DNA of 48,480 bases from Lentimicrobiaceae bacterium (GCA_028697555.1 JAQVEX010000011.1:1-48480); one strand, 5' to 3'. Positions 1-8,129 are shown, numbered from the stretch's first letter. The notes: a model not told the origin generated them from the sequence alone. Made by a program: numbers and translations.

Positions 1-175
1 GTCAGGAGTCAGGAGTTAGGAATTAAGAGTTAGTAGTATTTATACTCGAAACTCAGAACTATCCCGTAACCCGTAACCCGTAACACGTAACACGTAACAC
101 GTAACACGTAACACGCAACACGTAACACGCAACACGTAACAGCCAACAGCTAACAGCTAACAGCCAACAGCTAAT
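1..175 (+). repeat. Heptad repeat array, copy 1
   Basis: This is a tandem array of degenerate 7-base units in one phase, 25 units long, and it may continue left of the window. It opens with GTCAGGA, GTCAGGA, GTTAGGA, ATTAAGA, GTTAGTA. A central dyad follows, AGTAT-TT-ATACT at 35-46. After 9-13 further bases come 16 regular units (64-175): CCGTAAC three times, then ACGTAAC or ACGCAAC, then AGCTAAC or AGCCAAC. The left half is roughly the reverse complement of the right half. It lies just downstream of the minus-strand peptidase gene. There are no spacers as in CRISPR and no open reading frame. The same element recurs at 26779, 29432 and 40486. Confidence 0.9.
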
Positions 176-223
176 AGTTAAAGTATCTGACAACAATAAA
201 AGTCAATATAGATTACTTAAACC

Positions 224-1429
224 TTACGGCAACAAATCCTTAAATTCAACCATAGGTTTTATAGAATCGACCAAACTTGTATATAAAGGCATAAACTCTT
301 CTTTTACCGGGGGAGCCGGCGGCGATTCTAATTTTAAAGGGTCTATTGGTTTTCCGTTTTTATAAACTCTAAAATCCAAATGCGGACCTGTAGATAATCC
401 GGTACTTCCAACATATCCAATAACTTCGCCCTGAGCAACTCGTTTTCCTTTTTTAATGCCTTTGGCAAAATTTCTTAAATGAAGATAAGCCGTAGTGTAC
501 GTGCTATTATGTTCAATTTTAACAATATACCCTGCCCCACGATCGTAACCGGCTGAAATAACCTTTCCTGAGCCTATACTATGAACAGGCGTTCCTTGTG
601 GTGCAGCATAATCAACACCGTGATGCGGGCGTCTAATCCTTAGTATTGGATGTAATCTGCTGTGCGAAAATTTTGAGCTAATGCGACTATATTTCAGCGG
701 AGCCTTTAAAAATGCTGTTCGCAAATTTTCTCCACTTTCGTTATAATATTCGGGAACAGATAAACTATCGGGTTGAAATCTGAATGCATAATAGTTTTTA
801 TTATCATGCAGAAAATTACAAGCAACAATCTTACCTATCCCTATGAACGAAGTATCTACATACATTTCTTCAAAAACTACCTTAAACGCATCGTTTGGCT
901 GAATACCAAAAAAATCAATTTTCCAGGCATAAATATCCGAAAGTTCAACAGCCACCACAGGTGATGCGTTCAATTCAATAATACTATTCCATAACGAACT
1001 GGTAATTTCACCTTCAATAGTTCTAAAAATCCTAATTACGTTTTTCTGTTCCAAAACAGCAGTAATACTGTCAGAAAAACTCCATAAAACGTAATCGACT
1101 GCATTTTTTTCGTAAACAAAATATTTTAAAACAGAATCTTTATCCAAAATAATACAATATGGATTTCCAATCCTAATATCTCTCGGATTCATAACGTCCG
1201 AAGTTTTTCTTACCAATTTATCAATTTCATTGGCAGAAATATATTTCCCCAAAATAGTGCCCAAAAATTCGCCTTCCTTAATATTATCCTGAATAACATT
1301 TAACGAATCTACACAAATACCATACATTTCCACGCTTTCAACTTCTTCAACCTTTGATGTCCTTTTGCATGAGATACTTGTAAAAAAAATAATAGCTGCT
1401 GCAAATAAAATACTAAAGTGAAATTTCAT
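224..1429 (-). CDS. M23-family metallopeptidase lipoprotein
   Basis: The product is a 401-residue secreted lipoprotein of the M23 (LytM/lysostaphin-like) zinc peptidase family, which cuts peptidoglycan cross-bridges or activates amidases. The N terminus is a signal peptide ending in a lipobox-like ISC with Cys21 as the lipidation site. Residues about 40-240 are a poorly conserved N-terminal region. The C-terminal catalytic domain (about 240-365) has the HxxxD zinc motif at H269-D273, a conserved His in YLHL (H317), and GPHLDF at 349-353. In classical M23 enzymes the last motif is HxH with the second His binding zinc; here that position is Asp352. The enzyme may therefore be active with an altered ligand, or be a degenerate structural or regulatory M23 protein. 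The gene is monocistronic and divergent from rpsU. Confidence 0.88.
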   Translation of the reverse strand: MKFHFSILFAAAIIFFTSISCKRTSKVEEVESVEMYGICVDSLNVIQDNIKEGEFLGTILGKYISANEIDKLVRKTSDVMNPRDIRIGNPYCIILDKDSVLKYFVYEKNAVDYVLWSFSDSITAVLEQKNVIRIFRTIEGEITSSLWNSIIELNASPVVAVELSDIYAWKIDFFGIQPNDAFKVVFEEMYVDTSFIGIGKIVACNFLHDNKNYYAFRFQPDSLSVPEYYNESGENLRTAFLKAPLKYSRISSKFSHSRLHPILRIRRPHHGVDYAAPQGTPVHSIGSGKVISAGYDRGAGYIVKIEHNSTYTTAYLHLRNFAKGIKKGKRVAQGEVIGYVGSTGLSTGPHLDFRVYKNGKPIDPLKLESPPAPPVKEEFMPLYTSLVDSIKPMVEFKDLLP

Positions 1430-1484
1430 ACCTGTTTTTCGTCTTTTTTATAATATTTCGTTGATGTTTTTTTATTAAAAAATA

Positions 1485-1492
1485 CAAATTTA
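1485..1492 (-). promoter_or_regulatory. Candidate -7 box for the M23 peptidase gene
   Basis: The minus strand reads TAAATTTG here, fitting the Bacteroidota TAnnTTTG -7 consensus, about 56 bases before the start codon. I see no clear TTTG -33 element, so this is tentative. Confidence 0.35.
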
Positions 1493-1525
1493 TAATAATC
1501 ATGTTATTAATTAATAAAAAATAAT

Positions 1526-1533
1526 TAATTTTG
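1526..1533 (+). promoter_or_regulatory. Candidate -7 box for rpsU
   Basis: TAATTTTG fits the TAnnTTTG consensus 47 bases before the rpsU ATG. The -33 position lacks a clear TTTG. An AGAAAGG stretch at 1564-1570 could act as a ribosome-binding site for rpsU. Confidence 0.42.
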
Positions 1534-1580
1534 CAACTCAATTAAATTTTTTATTAACCTTATAGAAAGGATGTATTAGT

Positions 1581-1775
1581 ATGATTATTGTACCCGTGAA
1601 AGAAGGCGAAAACATTGATAGAGCCTTGAAGAAGTTGAAACGTAAGTTTGAAAAAACAGGTACTCTTAAGGAATTGCGTCGCCGTCAGGCTTTCGTAAAA
1701 CCATCTGTAAAGAAAAGAGAAGACCGTAAAAAAGCTATTTACGTGCAACGACTTCAGCACGAAGAAGAAAACTAA
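1581..1775 (+). CDS. rpsU: 30S ribosomal protein S21
   Basis: This is a 64-residue, strongly basic protein of the bS21 family, part of the small ribosomal subunit platform next to the 3' end of 16S rRNA. It opens with MIIVPVKEGENIDRALKKLK, and the REDRKKA stretch is typical of S21. The length is normal for the phylum. It is the first gene of a rpsU-xerC-hpf group leading into the tRNA-tuf operon. A possible AGAAAGG ribosome-binding site lies 10 bases upstream. Confidence 0.96.
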   Translation: MIIVPVKEGENIDRALKKLKRKFEKTGTLKELRRRQAFVKPSVKKREDRKKAIYVQRLQHEEEN

Positions 1776-1794
1776 TCGGTAATCTTTACTAAGT

Positions 1795-1880
1795 AGAAGT
1801 TATTTCTGTACAAGCTGAAATGTTATTTTGTTTTCATTTTTAATGTTTATCAATAAAGTATAGGAATAACTTCTTTTTTT
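1795..1880 (+). terminator. Long-loop inverted repeat with T-tract after rpsU
   Basis: AGAAGTTATTTC (1795-1806) can pair with GGAATAACTTCT (1863-1874) as a 12-pair stem with one G-U pair, followed by a run of T at 1874-1880. The loop is long (56 bases), so this could be a weak terminator or attenuator uncoupling rpsU from xerC, or a regulatory hairpin just before the xerC start at 1888. Confidence 0.3.
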
Positions 1881-1887
1881 ATGAAAT

Positions 1888-2784
1888 ATGTTATTAAATG
1901 CATTCAATAATTACTTGACTTACGAAAAACGATATTCGGAACACACCGTTTATGCGTACAGTAATGATATTGAGGCATTTAACAAATACATAAACGATAC
2001 TTACGAAGGCACAGATATTCTTGAAGTTGACCATCAAATGGTGCGTTCGTGGGTTGCTGCTTTGGTCGATTCGGAAATTTCGGCAATTAGTATAAAACGC
2101 AAACTTTCGTCGGTAAGAGCATTTTACAGATACTGTCAACAAAAAAAGCATATCAAATATAATCCGGCTGCAAAAATTGTTGCTCCAAAAACTGGCGAAA
2201 CTTTGCCTACCTTTTTAACAACAGAGCAAACCACAAAGCTTTTAGATTTGTTACCAAAGGCGGACAATTACATTGATAGCAGAGACCGTATTATTGTTAC
2301 TCTACTCTACGCCACCGGAATAAGAAGAGCCGAACTTAAAAATCTGAAAACAACCGATATTTCTTTTGATAAGAAAACTATTACGGTCGTGGGAAAAAGA
2401 AATAAACAAAGAATTATACCTATTGGCGAAAACCTTATCAGTGAACTTAATAACTATATTGAACAACGAAGAAAATTTGTTTCTCAATTGCCGAATTTTT
2501 GCGAAAACGATTCACTTTTGTTAACTATAAAAGGAAAGCCGATATACGACAAGGCAATACATAATGTTGTTCATAGTCAGCTAACTAAAGTAGCAACCAA
2601 TAGCAAATTAAGTCCTCACGTGCTACGACACACATTTGCAACACAATTGCTAAACGACGATGCCGACATAAATGCAATTAAAGAACTGTTAGGACATTCG
2701 TCATTGGCTGCTACACAAATATATACACACAACACGATAGATAAACTAAAATCAATACATAAACAAGCTCATCCACGAGCATAA
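1888..2784 (+). CDS. xerC: Tyrosine recombinase, XerC/XerD type
   Basis: The 298-residue product is a site-specific tyrosine recombinase of the Xer class, which resolves chromosome dimers at dif. Residues about 1-85 form the SAM-like N-terminal DNA-binding domain and about 105-290 the catalytic domain. The full active-site set is present: R146 (TGIRRAEL), K170 (VGKRNKQR), H244 and R247 (SPHVLRHTFA), H270 (LLGHSS) and Tyr279 (QIYTH). The length fits cellular Xer proteins rather than longer phage integrases. It sits between rpsU and hpf among housekeeping genes, with no mobile-element signs despite the tRNA cluster 425 bases downstream. XerC and XerD cannot be told apart with certainty from sequence alone. 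The ATG at 1881 is out of frame, so 1888 is the start. Confidence 0.9.
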   Translation: MLLNAFNNYLTYEKRYSEHTVYAYSNDIEAFNKYINDTYEGTDILEVDHQMVRSWVAALVDSEISAISIKRKLSSVRAFYRYCQQKKHIKYNPAAKIVAPKTGETLPTFLTTEQTTKLLDLLPKADNYIDSRDRIIVTLLYATGIRRAELKNLKTTDISFDKKTITVVGKRNKQRIIPIGENLISELNNYIEQRRKFVSQLPNFCENDSLLLTIKGKPIYDKAIHNVVHSQLTKVATNSKLSPHVLRHTFATQLLNDDADINAIKELLGHSSLAATQIYTHNTIDKLKSIHKQAHPRA

Positions 2785-2797
2785 AAATAAAAGCATT

Positions 2798-3097
2798 ATG
2801 GATATTAAAATAAATTCCCTTCACTTTAAAACAGACCAAAAGTTAGAAGTTTTCATTCAAAATAAAGTTGAAAAATTAGCAAACTATTACAACGGAGTTA
2901 TTGGAGCTGATGTATCGCTAAAAATAGCAAACACCCAAACTAACGAAAATAAAATTGCTGAAATCAGATTAATTATACCCGGCAACGATTTATACGTAAA
3001 AAAACAAAGTAAAACTTTTGAAGAGTCGATTGACAAATCCGTTGATGCTCTAAAGAGACAGCTAACAAAGCATAAAAATAAATTAAAAGGAGAATAA
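2798..3097 (+). CDS. hpf: Ribosome hibernation-promoting factor, short form
   Basis: A 99-residue protein of the HPF/RaiA (sigma-54 modulation) family. These proteins bind the decoding channel of the 30S subunit in slow-growing cells and stabilise idle ribosomes. The family fold is visible as a beta strand at the start (MDIKINSLHFK), a long helix over residues about 13-30, and a terminal helix (ESIDKSVDALKRQLTKHK). Only the S30AE domain is present; the C-terminal dimerisation domain of long HPF is missing. It follows xerC by 13 bases and is probably cotranscribed with it. Placing a hibernation factor just before tuf and rpoBC puts it beside the growth-rate-controlled translation genes. Confidence 0.92.
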   Translation: MDIKINSLHFKTDQKLEVFIQNKVEKLANYYNGVIGADVSLKIANTQTNENKIAEIRLIIPGNDLYVKKQSKTFEESIDKSVDALKRQLTKHKNKLKGE

Positions 3098-3113
3098 AAA
3101 AAGCGAAAAATAT

Positions 3114-3144
3114 TTTGTTATTTGAAACAAAAGAATTACTTTTG
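3114..3144 (+). promoter_or_regulatory. Promoter of the tRNA-tuf operon
   Basis: TTTG at 3114-3117, a 19-base spacer, then TACTTTTG at 3137-3144 match the Bacteroidota sigma-ABfr consensus (TTTG, about 19 bases, TAnnTTTG). It lies about 65 bases before the first tRNA and is one of the best promoter matches in the window. Confidence 0.65.
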
Positions 3145-3208
3145 CAACTTCGTTTTTTAGACTAAATTTTTTCACAAAAATAATGTTTAAACAGCGATAA
3201 CAGCAAAA

Positions 3209-3281
3209 GCCGATGTAGCTCAGTTGGTAGAGCAGCTGATTTGTAATCAGCCGGTCGGGGGTTCGAGTCCCTCCATCGGCT
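3209..3281 (+). tRNA. tRNA-Thr (anticodon TGT)
   Basis: A complete cloverleaf of 73 bases. The acceptor stem GCCGATG pairs with CATCGGC, the anticodon loop is TTTGTAA with TGT, and the T-loop is GTTCGAGTC. The discriminator is T and CCA is not encoded. It is the first of four tRNAs before tuf and reads ACA threonine codons. Confidence 0.97.
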
Positions 3282-3326
3282 CAACTGAAAAAGTTCTTTG
3301 TAATATTAAATTAAGTAATATTTAAC

Positions 3327-3408
3327 GGGGAGGTACCAAAGCGGTCAAATGGGGCAGACTGTAAATCTGTTGGCTAAGCCTTCGAAGGTTCGAATCCTTC
3401 TCTCCCCA
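3327..3408 (+). tRNA. tRNA-Tyr (anticodon GTA)
   Basis: A class II tRNA of 82 bases with a long variable arm. GGGGAGG pairs with TCTCCCC (one G-U pair), the anticodon loop is CTGTAAA with GTA, and the discriminator is A. CCA is not encoded. Confidence 0.97.
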
Positions 3409-3427
3409 CGGTAAAACAACACAGCAG

Positions 3428-3500
3428 GCGGAAGTAGCTCATTTGGTAGAGCGATAGCCTTCCAAGCTATAGGTGGCGGGTTCGAGCCCCGTCTTCCGCT
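3428..3500 (+). tRNA. tRNA-Gly (anticodon TCC)
   Basis: A 73-base cloverleaf. GCGGAAG pairs with CTTCCGC, the anticodon stem-loop is ATAGC-CTTCCAA-GCTAT giving TCC, and the discriminator is T. CCA is not encoded. Confidence 0.97.
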
Positions 3501-3509
3501 CAAGTATTT

Positions 3510-3581
3510 GCCTTTGTAGCTCAGGGGTAGAGCACTTCCTTGGTAAGGAAGGGGTCGCGAGTTCAATTCTCGCCAAAGGCT
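3510..3581 (+). tRNA. tRNA-Thr (anticodon GGT)
   Basis: A 72-base cloverleaf. GCCTTTG pairs with CAAAGGC, the anticodon stem-loop is CTTCC-TTGGTAA-GGAAG giving GGT, and the discriminator is T. CCA is not encoded. With the TGT isoacceptor it flanks Tyr and Gly in the same order as E. coli thrU-tyrU-glyT-thrT before tufB. Confidence 0.97.
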
Positions 3582-3663
3582 CTACAACGAAACAAAAGCA
3601 AATAATAATTATATTATCGAAATACTTATAATAACAAATAAAAATTACTAAACATTAATTAAA

Positions 3664-4851
3664 ATGGCAAAAGAAAAATTTGAACGCTCGAAACCACACG
3701 TCAATATTGGTACTATTGGACATATTGACCACGGTAAAACAACCCTAACTGCTGCTATTACTACTGTATTAGCAAACGCAGGTTTATCGGAAAAAAGGTC
3801 TTTCGATTCGATTGACAACGCTCCCGAAGAAAAAGAACGTGGTATTACTATTAATACTTCGCACGTAGAATATGAAACAGAAAATAGGCACTACGCTCAC
3901 GTTGACTGCCCCGGACACGCCGACTACGTTAAAAACATGGTTACCGGTGCTGCACAAATGGACGGAGCTATATTAGTTGTTGCTGCAACTGATGGTCCTA
4001 TGCCTCAAACACGTGAACATATCCTACTTGCACGTCAGGTTGGTGTACCTCGCTTGGTTGTTTTTATGAACAAAGTAGACTTGGTTGACGACCCAGAATT
4101 GTTAGAACTTGTTGAAATGGAAATTCGTGACCTACTTTCATTCTACGGTTTCGACGGCGACAACGCACCTGTTGTTCAGGGCTCGGCATTGGGTGGATTG
4201 AACAACGAACCACAATGGGTAGAAAAAATCATGGAGCTTATGAAAGCTGTTGACGAGTACATTCCTCTACCACTTAGAGCAAAAGATAAAGACTTCTTGA
4301 TGCCTATTGAGGACGTATTCTCAATTACAGGTCGTGGTACAGTAGCTACCGGACGTATTGAATCTGGCGTTATCCACGTTGGCGACCCTGTTGAAATTAT
4401 TGGTATGGGTGCTGAAAAACTTAAATCAGTATGTACAGGTGTTGAAATGTTTAGAAAACTTCTTGACGAAGGTGAAGCTGGAGACAACGCAGGATTACTA
4501 CTTAGAGGTATAGATAAAGACGAAATCAGACGTGGTATGGTTATTGCCAAACCAGGTTCGATTAAACCTCACAAAAAATTCAAAGCTGAAGTATATATCT
4601 TAAAAAAAGAAGAAGGTGGACGTCACACCCCGTTTAAAAACAAATACCGTCCTCAGTTTTACTTCAGAACAACTGACGTAACCGGTGAAATTCACCTACC
4701 AGAAGGTGTACAAATGGTTATGCCTGGCGATAACTTGACAATAACTGTAGAATTAGTAGCGGAAATTGCTATGAACATGAACCTACGTTTTGCTATCCGC
4801 GAAGGTGGTAGAACAGTTGGTGCAGGACAAGTAACTGAAATTTTAGACTAA
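3664..4851 (+). CDS. tuf: Elongation factor Tu
   Basis: EF-Tu is the GTPase that delivers aminoacyl-tRNA to the ribosomal A site. The product has 395 residues, normal for the family. The GTPase motifs are visible: P-loop GHIDHGKT at 19-26, the effector region with RGITI, DCPGH, and NKVD. Domains 2 and 3 follow to the end ([14 protein letters not shown]). The P-loop carries Ile where most species have Val. The gene follows the tRNA-Thr(GGT) by 82 bases and is most likely cotranscribed with the four tRNAs. A perfect 16-base hairpin lies downstream, before tRNA-Trp. Confidence 0.99.
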   Translation: MAKEKFERSKPHVNIGTIGHIDHGKTTLTAAITTVLANAGLSEKRSFDSIDNAPEEKERGITINTSHVEYETENRHYAHVDCPGHADYVKNMVTGAAQMDGAILVVAATDGPMPQTREHILLARQVGVPRLVVFMNKVDLVDDPELLELVEMEIRDLLSFYGFDGDNAPVVQGSALGGLNNEPQWVEKIMELMKAVDEYIPLPLRAKDKDFLMPIEDVFSITGRGTVATGRIESGVIHVGDPVEIIGMGAEKLKSVCTGVEMFRKLLDEGEAGDNAGLLLRGIDKDEIRRGMVIAKPGSIKPHKKFKAEVYILKKEEGGRHTPFKNKYRPQFYFRTTDVTGEIHLPEGVQMVMPGDNLTITVELVAEIAMNMNLRFAIREGGRTVGAGQVTEILD

Positions 4852-4902
4852 TTCTTGTTGCATAATACATGCAAATATATTGTCCTAATTAATTAATGTA
4901 AC

Positions 4903-4937
4903 TTATGAATAGCAGGAGTTGCTCCTGCTATTCATAA
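4903..4937 (+). other. Perfect 16-bp hairpin between tuf and tRNA-Trp
   Basis: TTATGAATAGCAGGAG (4903-4918) and its exact reverse complement (4922-4937) are separated by a 3-base loop (TTG). No T-tract follows, so it does not look like a classical intrinsic terminator. It sits 10 bases before the 5' end of tRNA-Trp. It could be an RNA-processing signal, a transcript-stabilising 3' end for the tuf mRNA, or an attenuator. Confidence 0.8.
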
Positions 4938-4947
4938 TGGTTAATAA

Positions 4948-5020
4948 ACGGGTGTAGCTCAATTGGTAGAGTGGCGGTCTCCAAAACCGTAGGTTGAGGG
5001 TTCGACTCCTTCCACCCGTG
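4948..5020 (+). tRNA. tRNA-Trp (anticodon CCA)
   Basis: A 73-base cloverleaf. ACGGGTG pairs with CACCCGT, the anticodon stem-loop is GCGGT-CTCCAAA-ACCGT giving CCA, and the discriminator is G as expected for tRNA-Trp. The 3' CCA is not encoded. It ends 17 bases before secE, so it must be cut from the same transcript or carry its own promoter. Confidence 0.97.
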
Positions 5021-5037
5021 CAAAAAATATCAATACA

Positions 5038-5241
5038 ATGGCAAAAAAGAAAAACAAATTTGTAGAGTACGTTAAAGATAGTTATAACGAACTTGTAAAT
5101 AAAGTTTCATGGCCAACATGGAGTGAACTGCAAAACAGTGCAATTGTCGTATCAATAGCTTCCTTGATAATTGCTCTGATAGTGTTTTTAATGGATCAAT
5201 CATTTGAATTATTGCTCGAACAATATTATTCATTATTCTAA
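5038..5241 (+). CDS. secE: Preprotein translocase subunit SecE
   Basis: SecE is the small essential subunit that clamps SecY in the Sec translocon of the inner membrane. The 67-residue product is the minimal bacterial form with one transmembrane segment at about residues 36-57. An amphipathic cytosolic helix carries the family signature NKVSWPTWSEL just before it. It lies between tRNA-Trp and nusG, the standard order in bacteria, and is followed by nusG after 80 bases. Confidence 0.96.
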   Translation: MAKKKNKFVEYVKDSYNELVNKVSWPTWSELQNSAIVVSIASLIIALIVFLMDQSFELLLEQYYSLF

Positions 5242-5321
5242 AACACTATTCTCTGATAGTTAGTTCATAAAATGAAGTACTTGGTATTTTATTGTAACTA
5301 ATCAATTCAAACTAACAAGTA

Positions 5322-5867
5322 ATGAGCGATCCGGAAAAAAATTGGTATGTGGTTAGGGCTATAAGTGGTCAGGAATCTAAGGTTAAAACTTATATTGAAA
5401 AAGAAGTTAAAGCCTTGGGTATTGAGCATTTAGTTTCTAGAGTATTAATACCAACCGAAAAAGTTTTTACAGTACGAAATGGGAAAAAAGTTAGCAAGGA
5501 AAGAAATTATTTGCCCGGCTATATTCTTATTGAGGCTATACTAACTGGCGAGGTTCCGCATATTATTACCAATTTACCCGGCGTTATTGGATTTTTAGGT
5601 TCTAAAGATAAGCCCGAACCGCTGAGACAATCGGAAGTAAACCGTATTTTAGGTAAAGCCGACGAACTTAGCGAAGCCGACGAAGAACTTAATATCCCGT
5701 ACATTGTTGGCGAATCTGTTACGGTGATTGACGGACCCTTCAATAGTTTTACAGGAACAATTGAAGAAATAAACGAAGACAAAAAGAAGTTAAAGGTGAT
5801 GATAAAAATATTTGAACGCCGTACATTGCTTGAGTTATCGTTTACACAGGTTATGAAACAATCATAA
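5322..5867 (+). CDS. nusG: Transcription elongation/antitermination factor NusG
   Basis: NusG binds RNA polymerase, suppresses pausing and links transcription to Rho or to the ribosome. The 181-residue product begins with the NGN domain (NWYVVRAISGQESKVKTYIE) and carries LPGYILIEA in its centre. The KOW domain is near the C terminus (GPFNSFTGTIEEINEDKKKL). The length is normal. It is the second gene of the secE-nusG-rplKAJL-rpoBC string and lies 42 bases before rplK. Confidence 0.97.
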   Translation: MSDPEKNWYVVRAISGQESKVKTYIEKEVKALGIEHLVSRVLIPTEKVFTVRNGKKVSKERNYLPGYILIEAILTGEVPHIITNLPGVIGFLGSKDKPEPLRQSEVNRILGKADELSEADEELNIPYIVGESVTVIDGPFNSFTGTIEEINEDKKKLKVMIKIFERRTLLELSFTQVMKQS

Positions 5868-5909
5868 TTAGTTACCAACAAAACAATAATCCTTTAATAA
5901 AAAGACAAA

Positions 5910-6353
5910 ATGGCAAAAGAAATTTCTGGATTAATAAAACTCCAAATAAGAGGAGGAGCAGCAAATCCTGCACCTCCAATAGGTCCTGCCTTGGGTTCTA
6001 AAGGGGTTAATATTATGGAATTTTGCAAGCAGTTTAACGCCAGAACGCAAGACAAAGCAGGCAAAGTTATTCCGGTTATTATAACCGTGTATAGGGATAA
6101 ATCATTTGATTTCATCCTAAAGGCTCCGCCTGTTTCTGTTCAGCTTTTGGAGATGTCTAAACAAAAAGGAGGTTCGCCCGAACCAAACCGTAAAAAAATT
6201 GCTTCTGTAACCTGGGATCAAGTTAAAGCAATAGCCGAAAATAAAATGGAAGACTTAAATTGTTTTACAGTTAAATCGGCAATGCAACTAGTTGCAGGTA
6301 CAGCACGTAGCATGGGAATAACGGTTAAAGGTGAATTTCCTGCTGATGTATAA
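5910..6353 (+). CDS. rplK: 50S ribosomal protein L11
   Basis: L11 forms the GTPase-associated centre of the large subunit with 23S rRNA and the L10-L12 stalk. The 147-residue product has the proline-rich N-terminal domain signature ([19 protein letters not shown]) that contacts stringent-response and elongation factors. The C-terminal RNA-binding domain ends in a SMGITVKG motif. Length and position before rplA are canonical. Confidence 0.98.
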   Translation: MAKEISGLIKLQIRGGAANPAPPIGPALGSKGVNIMEFCKQFNARTQDKAGKVIPVIITVYRDKSFDFILKAPPVSVQLLEMSKQKGGSPEPNRKKIASVTWDQVKAIAENKMEDLNCFTVKSAMQLVAGTARSMGITVKGEFPADV

Positions 6354-6411
6354 ACCCATGATAGGATTACGTTAAAATATGTTTTATTACCAAAAATAAA
6401 CAAACAGTAAA

Positions 6412-7107
6412 ATGGCAACACTAACAAAAAATACTAAACAGGCTTTAGCAAAATACGACAAAAATGCCGTTTACTCGCTCGATGATGCATCAAGAATTGT
6501 AAAGGAAATAACTACAACCAAATTCGATTCATCTGTTGATTTAGATGTACGTTTGGGTGTAGACCCGAGAAAAGCCAACCAAATGGTACGTGGTATAGTT
6601 ACCCTTCCGCACGGAACAGGTAAAACCGTACGCGTATTGGTTTTATGTACTCCCGACAAAGAGCAGGAAGCAAAAGATGCTAATGCCGACTACGTTGGAT
6701 TAGATGAGTATATTGAAAAAATAAAAGGCGGTTGGACAGATGTTGATGTAATTATTACTATGCCAAGTGTAATGCCAAAAGTAGGTGCATTAGGACGAAT
6801 TTTAGGTCCTAGAGGATTGATGCCAAACCCTAAAACCGGAACAGTTACTATGGATGTTGGAAAAGCTGTTGAAGAAGTAAAAGCCGGTAAAATCGACTTT
6901 AAAGTTGATAAGTATGGTATAATCCACGCCTCTATTGGAAAAGTTTCGTTCTCGAAAGAGAAAATAGCAGACAATGCAAGAGAATTAATCAATACAATTA
7001 TTAAATTGAAACCTGCTGCTGCAAAAGGAACTTACATCAGAAGCATATACATGTCGAGTACAATGAGCCCCGGAATTCGTATTGACGAAAAATCAATTAA
7101 AGTCTAA
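6412..7107 (+). CDS. rplA: 50S ribosomal protein L1
   Basis: L1 builds the mobile L1 stalk that helps release deacylated tRNA from the E site. In many bacteria it represses its own operon by binding the mRNA. The 231-residue product has the two-domain L1 fold and family motifs such as [18 protein letters not shown] near the centre and [17 protein letters not shown] near the end. It follows rplK by 58 bases. I did not recognise an L1-binding mRNA motif in the leader. Confidence 0.98.
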   Translation: MATLTKNTKQALAKYDKNAVYSLDDASRIVKEITTTKFDSSVDLDVRLGVDPRKANQMVRGIVTLPHGTGKTVRVLVLCTPDKEQEAKDANADYVGLDEYIEKIKGGWTDVDVIITMPSVMPKVGALGRILGPRGLMPNPKTGTVTMDVGKAVEEVKAGKIDFKVDKYGIIHASIGKVSFSKEKIADNARELINTIIKLKPAAAKGTYIRSIYMSSTMSPGIRIDEKSIKV

Positions 7108-7142
7108 TTATTAGTAAGTACTTAGTACTAAATAATACAATC

Positions 7143-7664
7143 ATGAGAAAAGAAGATAAAAATCAATTAATTGCAACTTTAACCGAAGAGTTGAAAAATC
7201 AAAACTACTTGTATATCACCGATATATCAGGATTAAATGTTGCAAAAACAAATGAACTTCGTAGATTATGTTTTAGAAAAGACGTAAAATTGATTGTTGT
7301 TAAGAATACCCTACTCCGAAAGGCAATGGAAAATTCGGGCAAAGACTATGGCGATATGTACACAGTACTAAAAGGACAATCAGCTATAATGTTTGCCGAA
7401 CAAGCAAATACTCCAGCCCAACTTATAAAAGAGTTTAGGAGAAGTAGCGACAGACCCTTAATAAAAGGTGCTTTTGTTGAAGAAGTAACATACATTGGCG
7501 ATCACGAATTGGATAACTTAGTGGCATTGAAATCTAAAAACGAGCTTATTGCCGACGTTATTGCATTACTACAATCACCTGTAAAGAATGTTATTTCAGC
7601 ACTTCAATCAGGAGGTCAAACAATAGCCGGTGTTTTAAAAACTTTATCAGAACGTCCGGAATAA
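7143..7664 (+). CDS. rplJ: 50S ribosomal protein L10
   Basis: L10 anchors the L7/L12 dimers to the GTPase centre. The 173-residue product has the N-terminal rRNA-binding domain (residues about 1-130, including the VVKNTLLRKAM stretch). The C-terminal helix holds the L12-docking region (LLQSPVKNVISALQSGGQTI and onward). The gap to rplA is only 35 bases, so any L10-binding autoregulatory leader would have to overlap the end of rplA; I cannot see one directly. Confidence 0.97.
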   Translation: MRKEDKNQLIATLTEELKNQNYLYITDISGLNVAKTNELRRLCFRKDVKLIVVKNTLLRKAMENSGKDYGDMYTVLKGQSAIMFAEQANTPAQLIKEFRRSSDRPLIKGAFVEEVTYIGDHELDNLVALKSKNELIADVIALLQSPVKNVISALQSGGQTIAGVLKTLSERPE

Positions 7665-7726
7665 ATAAACACAAAAAATCTACAAAACAATTCAATTAGT
7701 ATTAAACCAAAAAAAATTATAACACA

Positions 7727-8104
7727 ATGGAAGATCTAAAAGCTTTCGCAGAAAAATTAGTTAACTTAACAGTAAAAGAAGTAAACGAATTAGCACAAAT
7801 TTTAAAAGACGAATACGGAATTGAGCCGGCAGCAGCAGCTCCAGTTGTAATGGCAGGTGCAGCAGGTGGCGCAGAAGCAGCAGTTGAAGAAAAAACTTCA
7901 TTCGACGTAGTATTGAAAGCGCCAGGACAAGCTAAATTAGCCGTAGTAAAACTTGTTAAAGAACTTACAAGTTTAGGTCTTAAAGAAGCAAAAGAATTAG
8001 TTGACGCAGCTCCAAAAGCTATTAAAGAAGGGGTTAGCAAAGACGAAGCCGAAGCGCTTAGAAAACAACTTGAAGAAGCAGGTGCAGAAGTTGAAGTTAA
8101 GTAA
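7727..8104 (+). CDS. rplL: 50S ribosomal protein L7/L12
   Basis: L7/L12 is the multi-copy stalk protein that recruits and activates translational GTPases. The 125-residue product has the N-terminal dimerisation helices and an Ala/Gly-rich hinge (residues about 33-52, [19 protein letters not shown]). The C-terminal domain carries the conserved [20 protein letters not shown] stretch. It closes the ribosomal part of the operon; a hairpin separates it from rpoB. Confidence 0.98.
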   Translation: MEDLKAFAEKLVNLTVKEVNELAQILKDEYGIEPAAAAPVVMAGAAGGAEAAVEEKTSFDVVLKAPGQAKLAVVKLVKELTSLGLKEAKELVDAAPKAIKEGVSKDEAEALRKQLEEAGAEVEVK

Positions 8105-8129
8105 ATAAATGATTTGTACCGCTAGGTCT

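Noticed and set aside
1-175. CRISPR array
   Set aside because: Units are 7 bases and contiguous, with no spacers and no cas genes nearby; the other three arrays are the same.
1888-2784. Phage or island integrase next to a tRNA cluster
   Set aside because: The length and motifs fit cellular Xer, the neighbours are housekeeping genes on both sides, and no attachment-site duplication of a tRNA end was seen.
3345-3566. 73-codon minus-strand open reading frame across three tRNA genes
   Set aside because: It is antisense to tRNA-Tyr, tRNA-Gly and tRNA-Thr. Peptides of this kind (RRGSNPPPIAWKAIALP) are a well-known artefact of translating the tRNA complement.
7108-7142. L10-binding autoregulatory leader before rplJ
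   Set aside because: The gap is only 35 bases and shows just a short TACTTAGTA-like dyad, not the L10-L12 binding structure.
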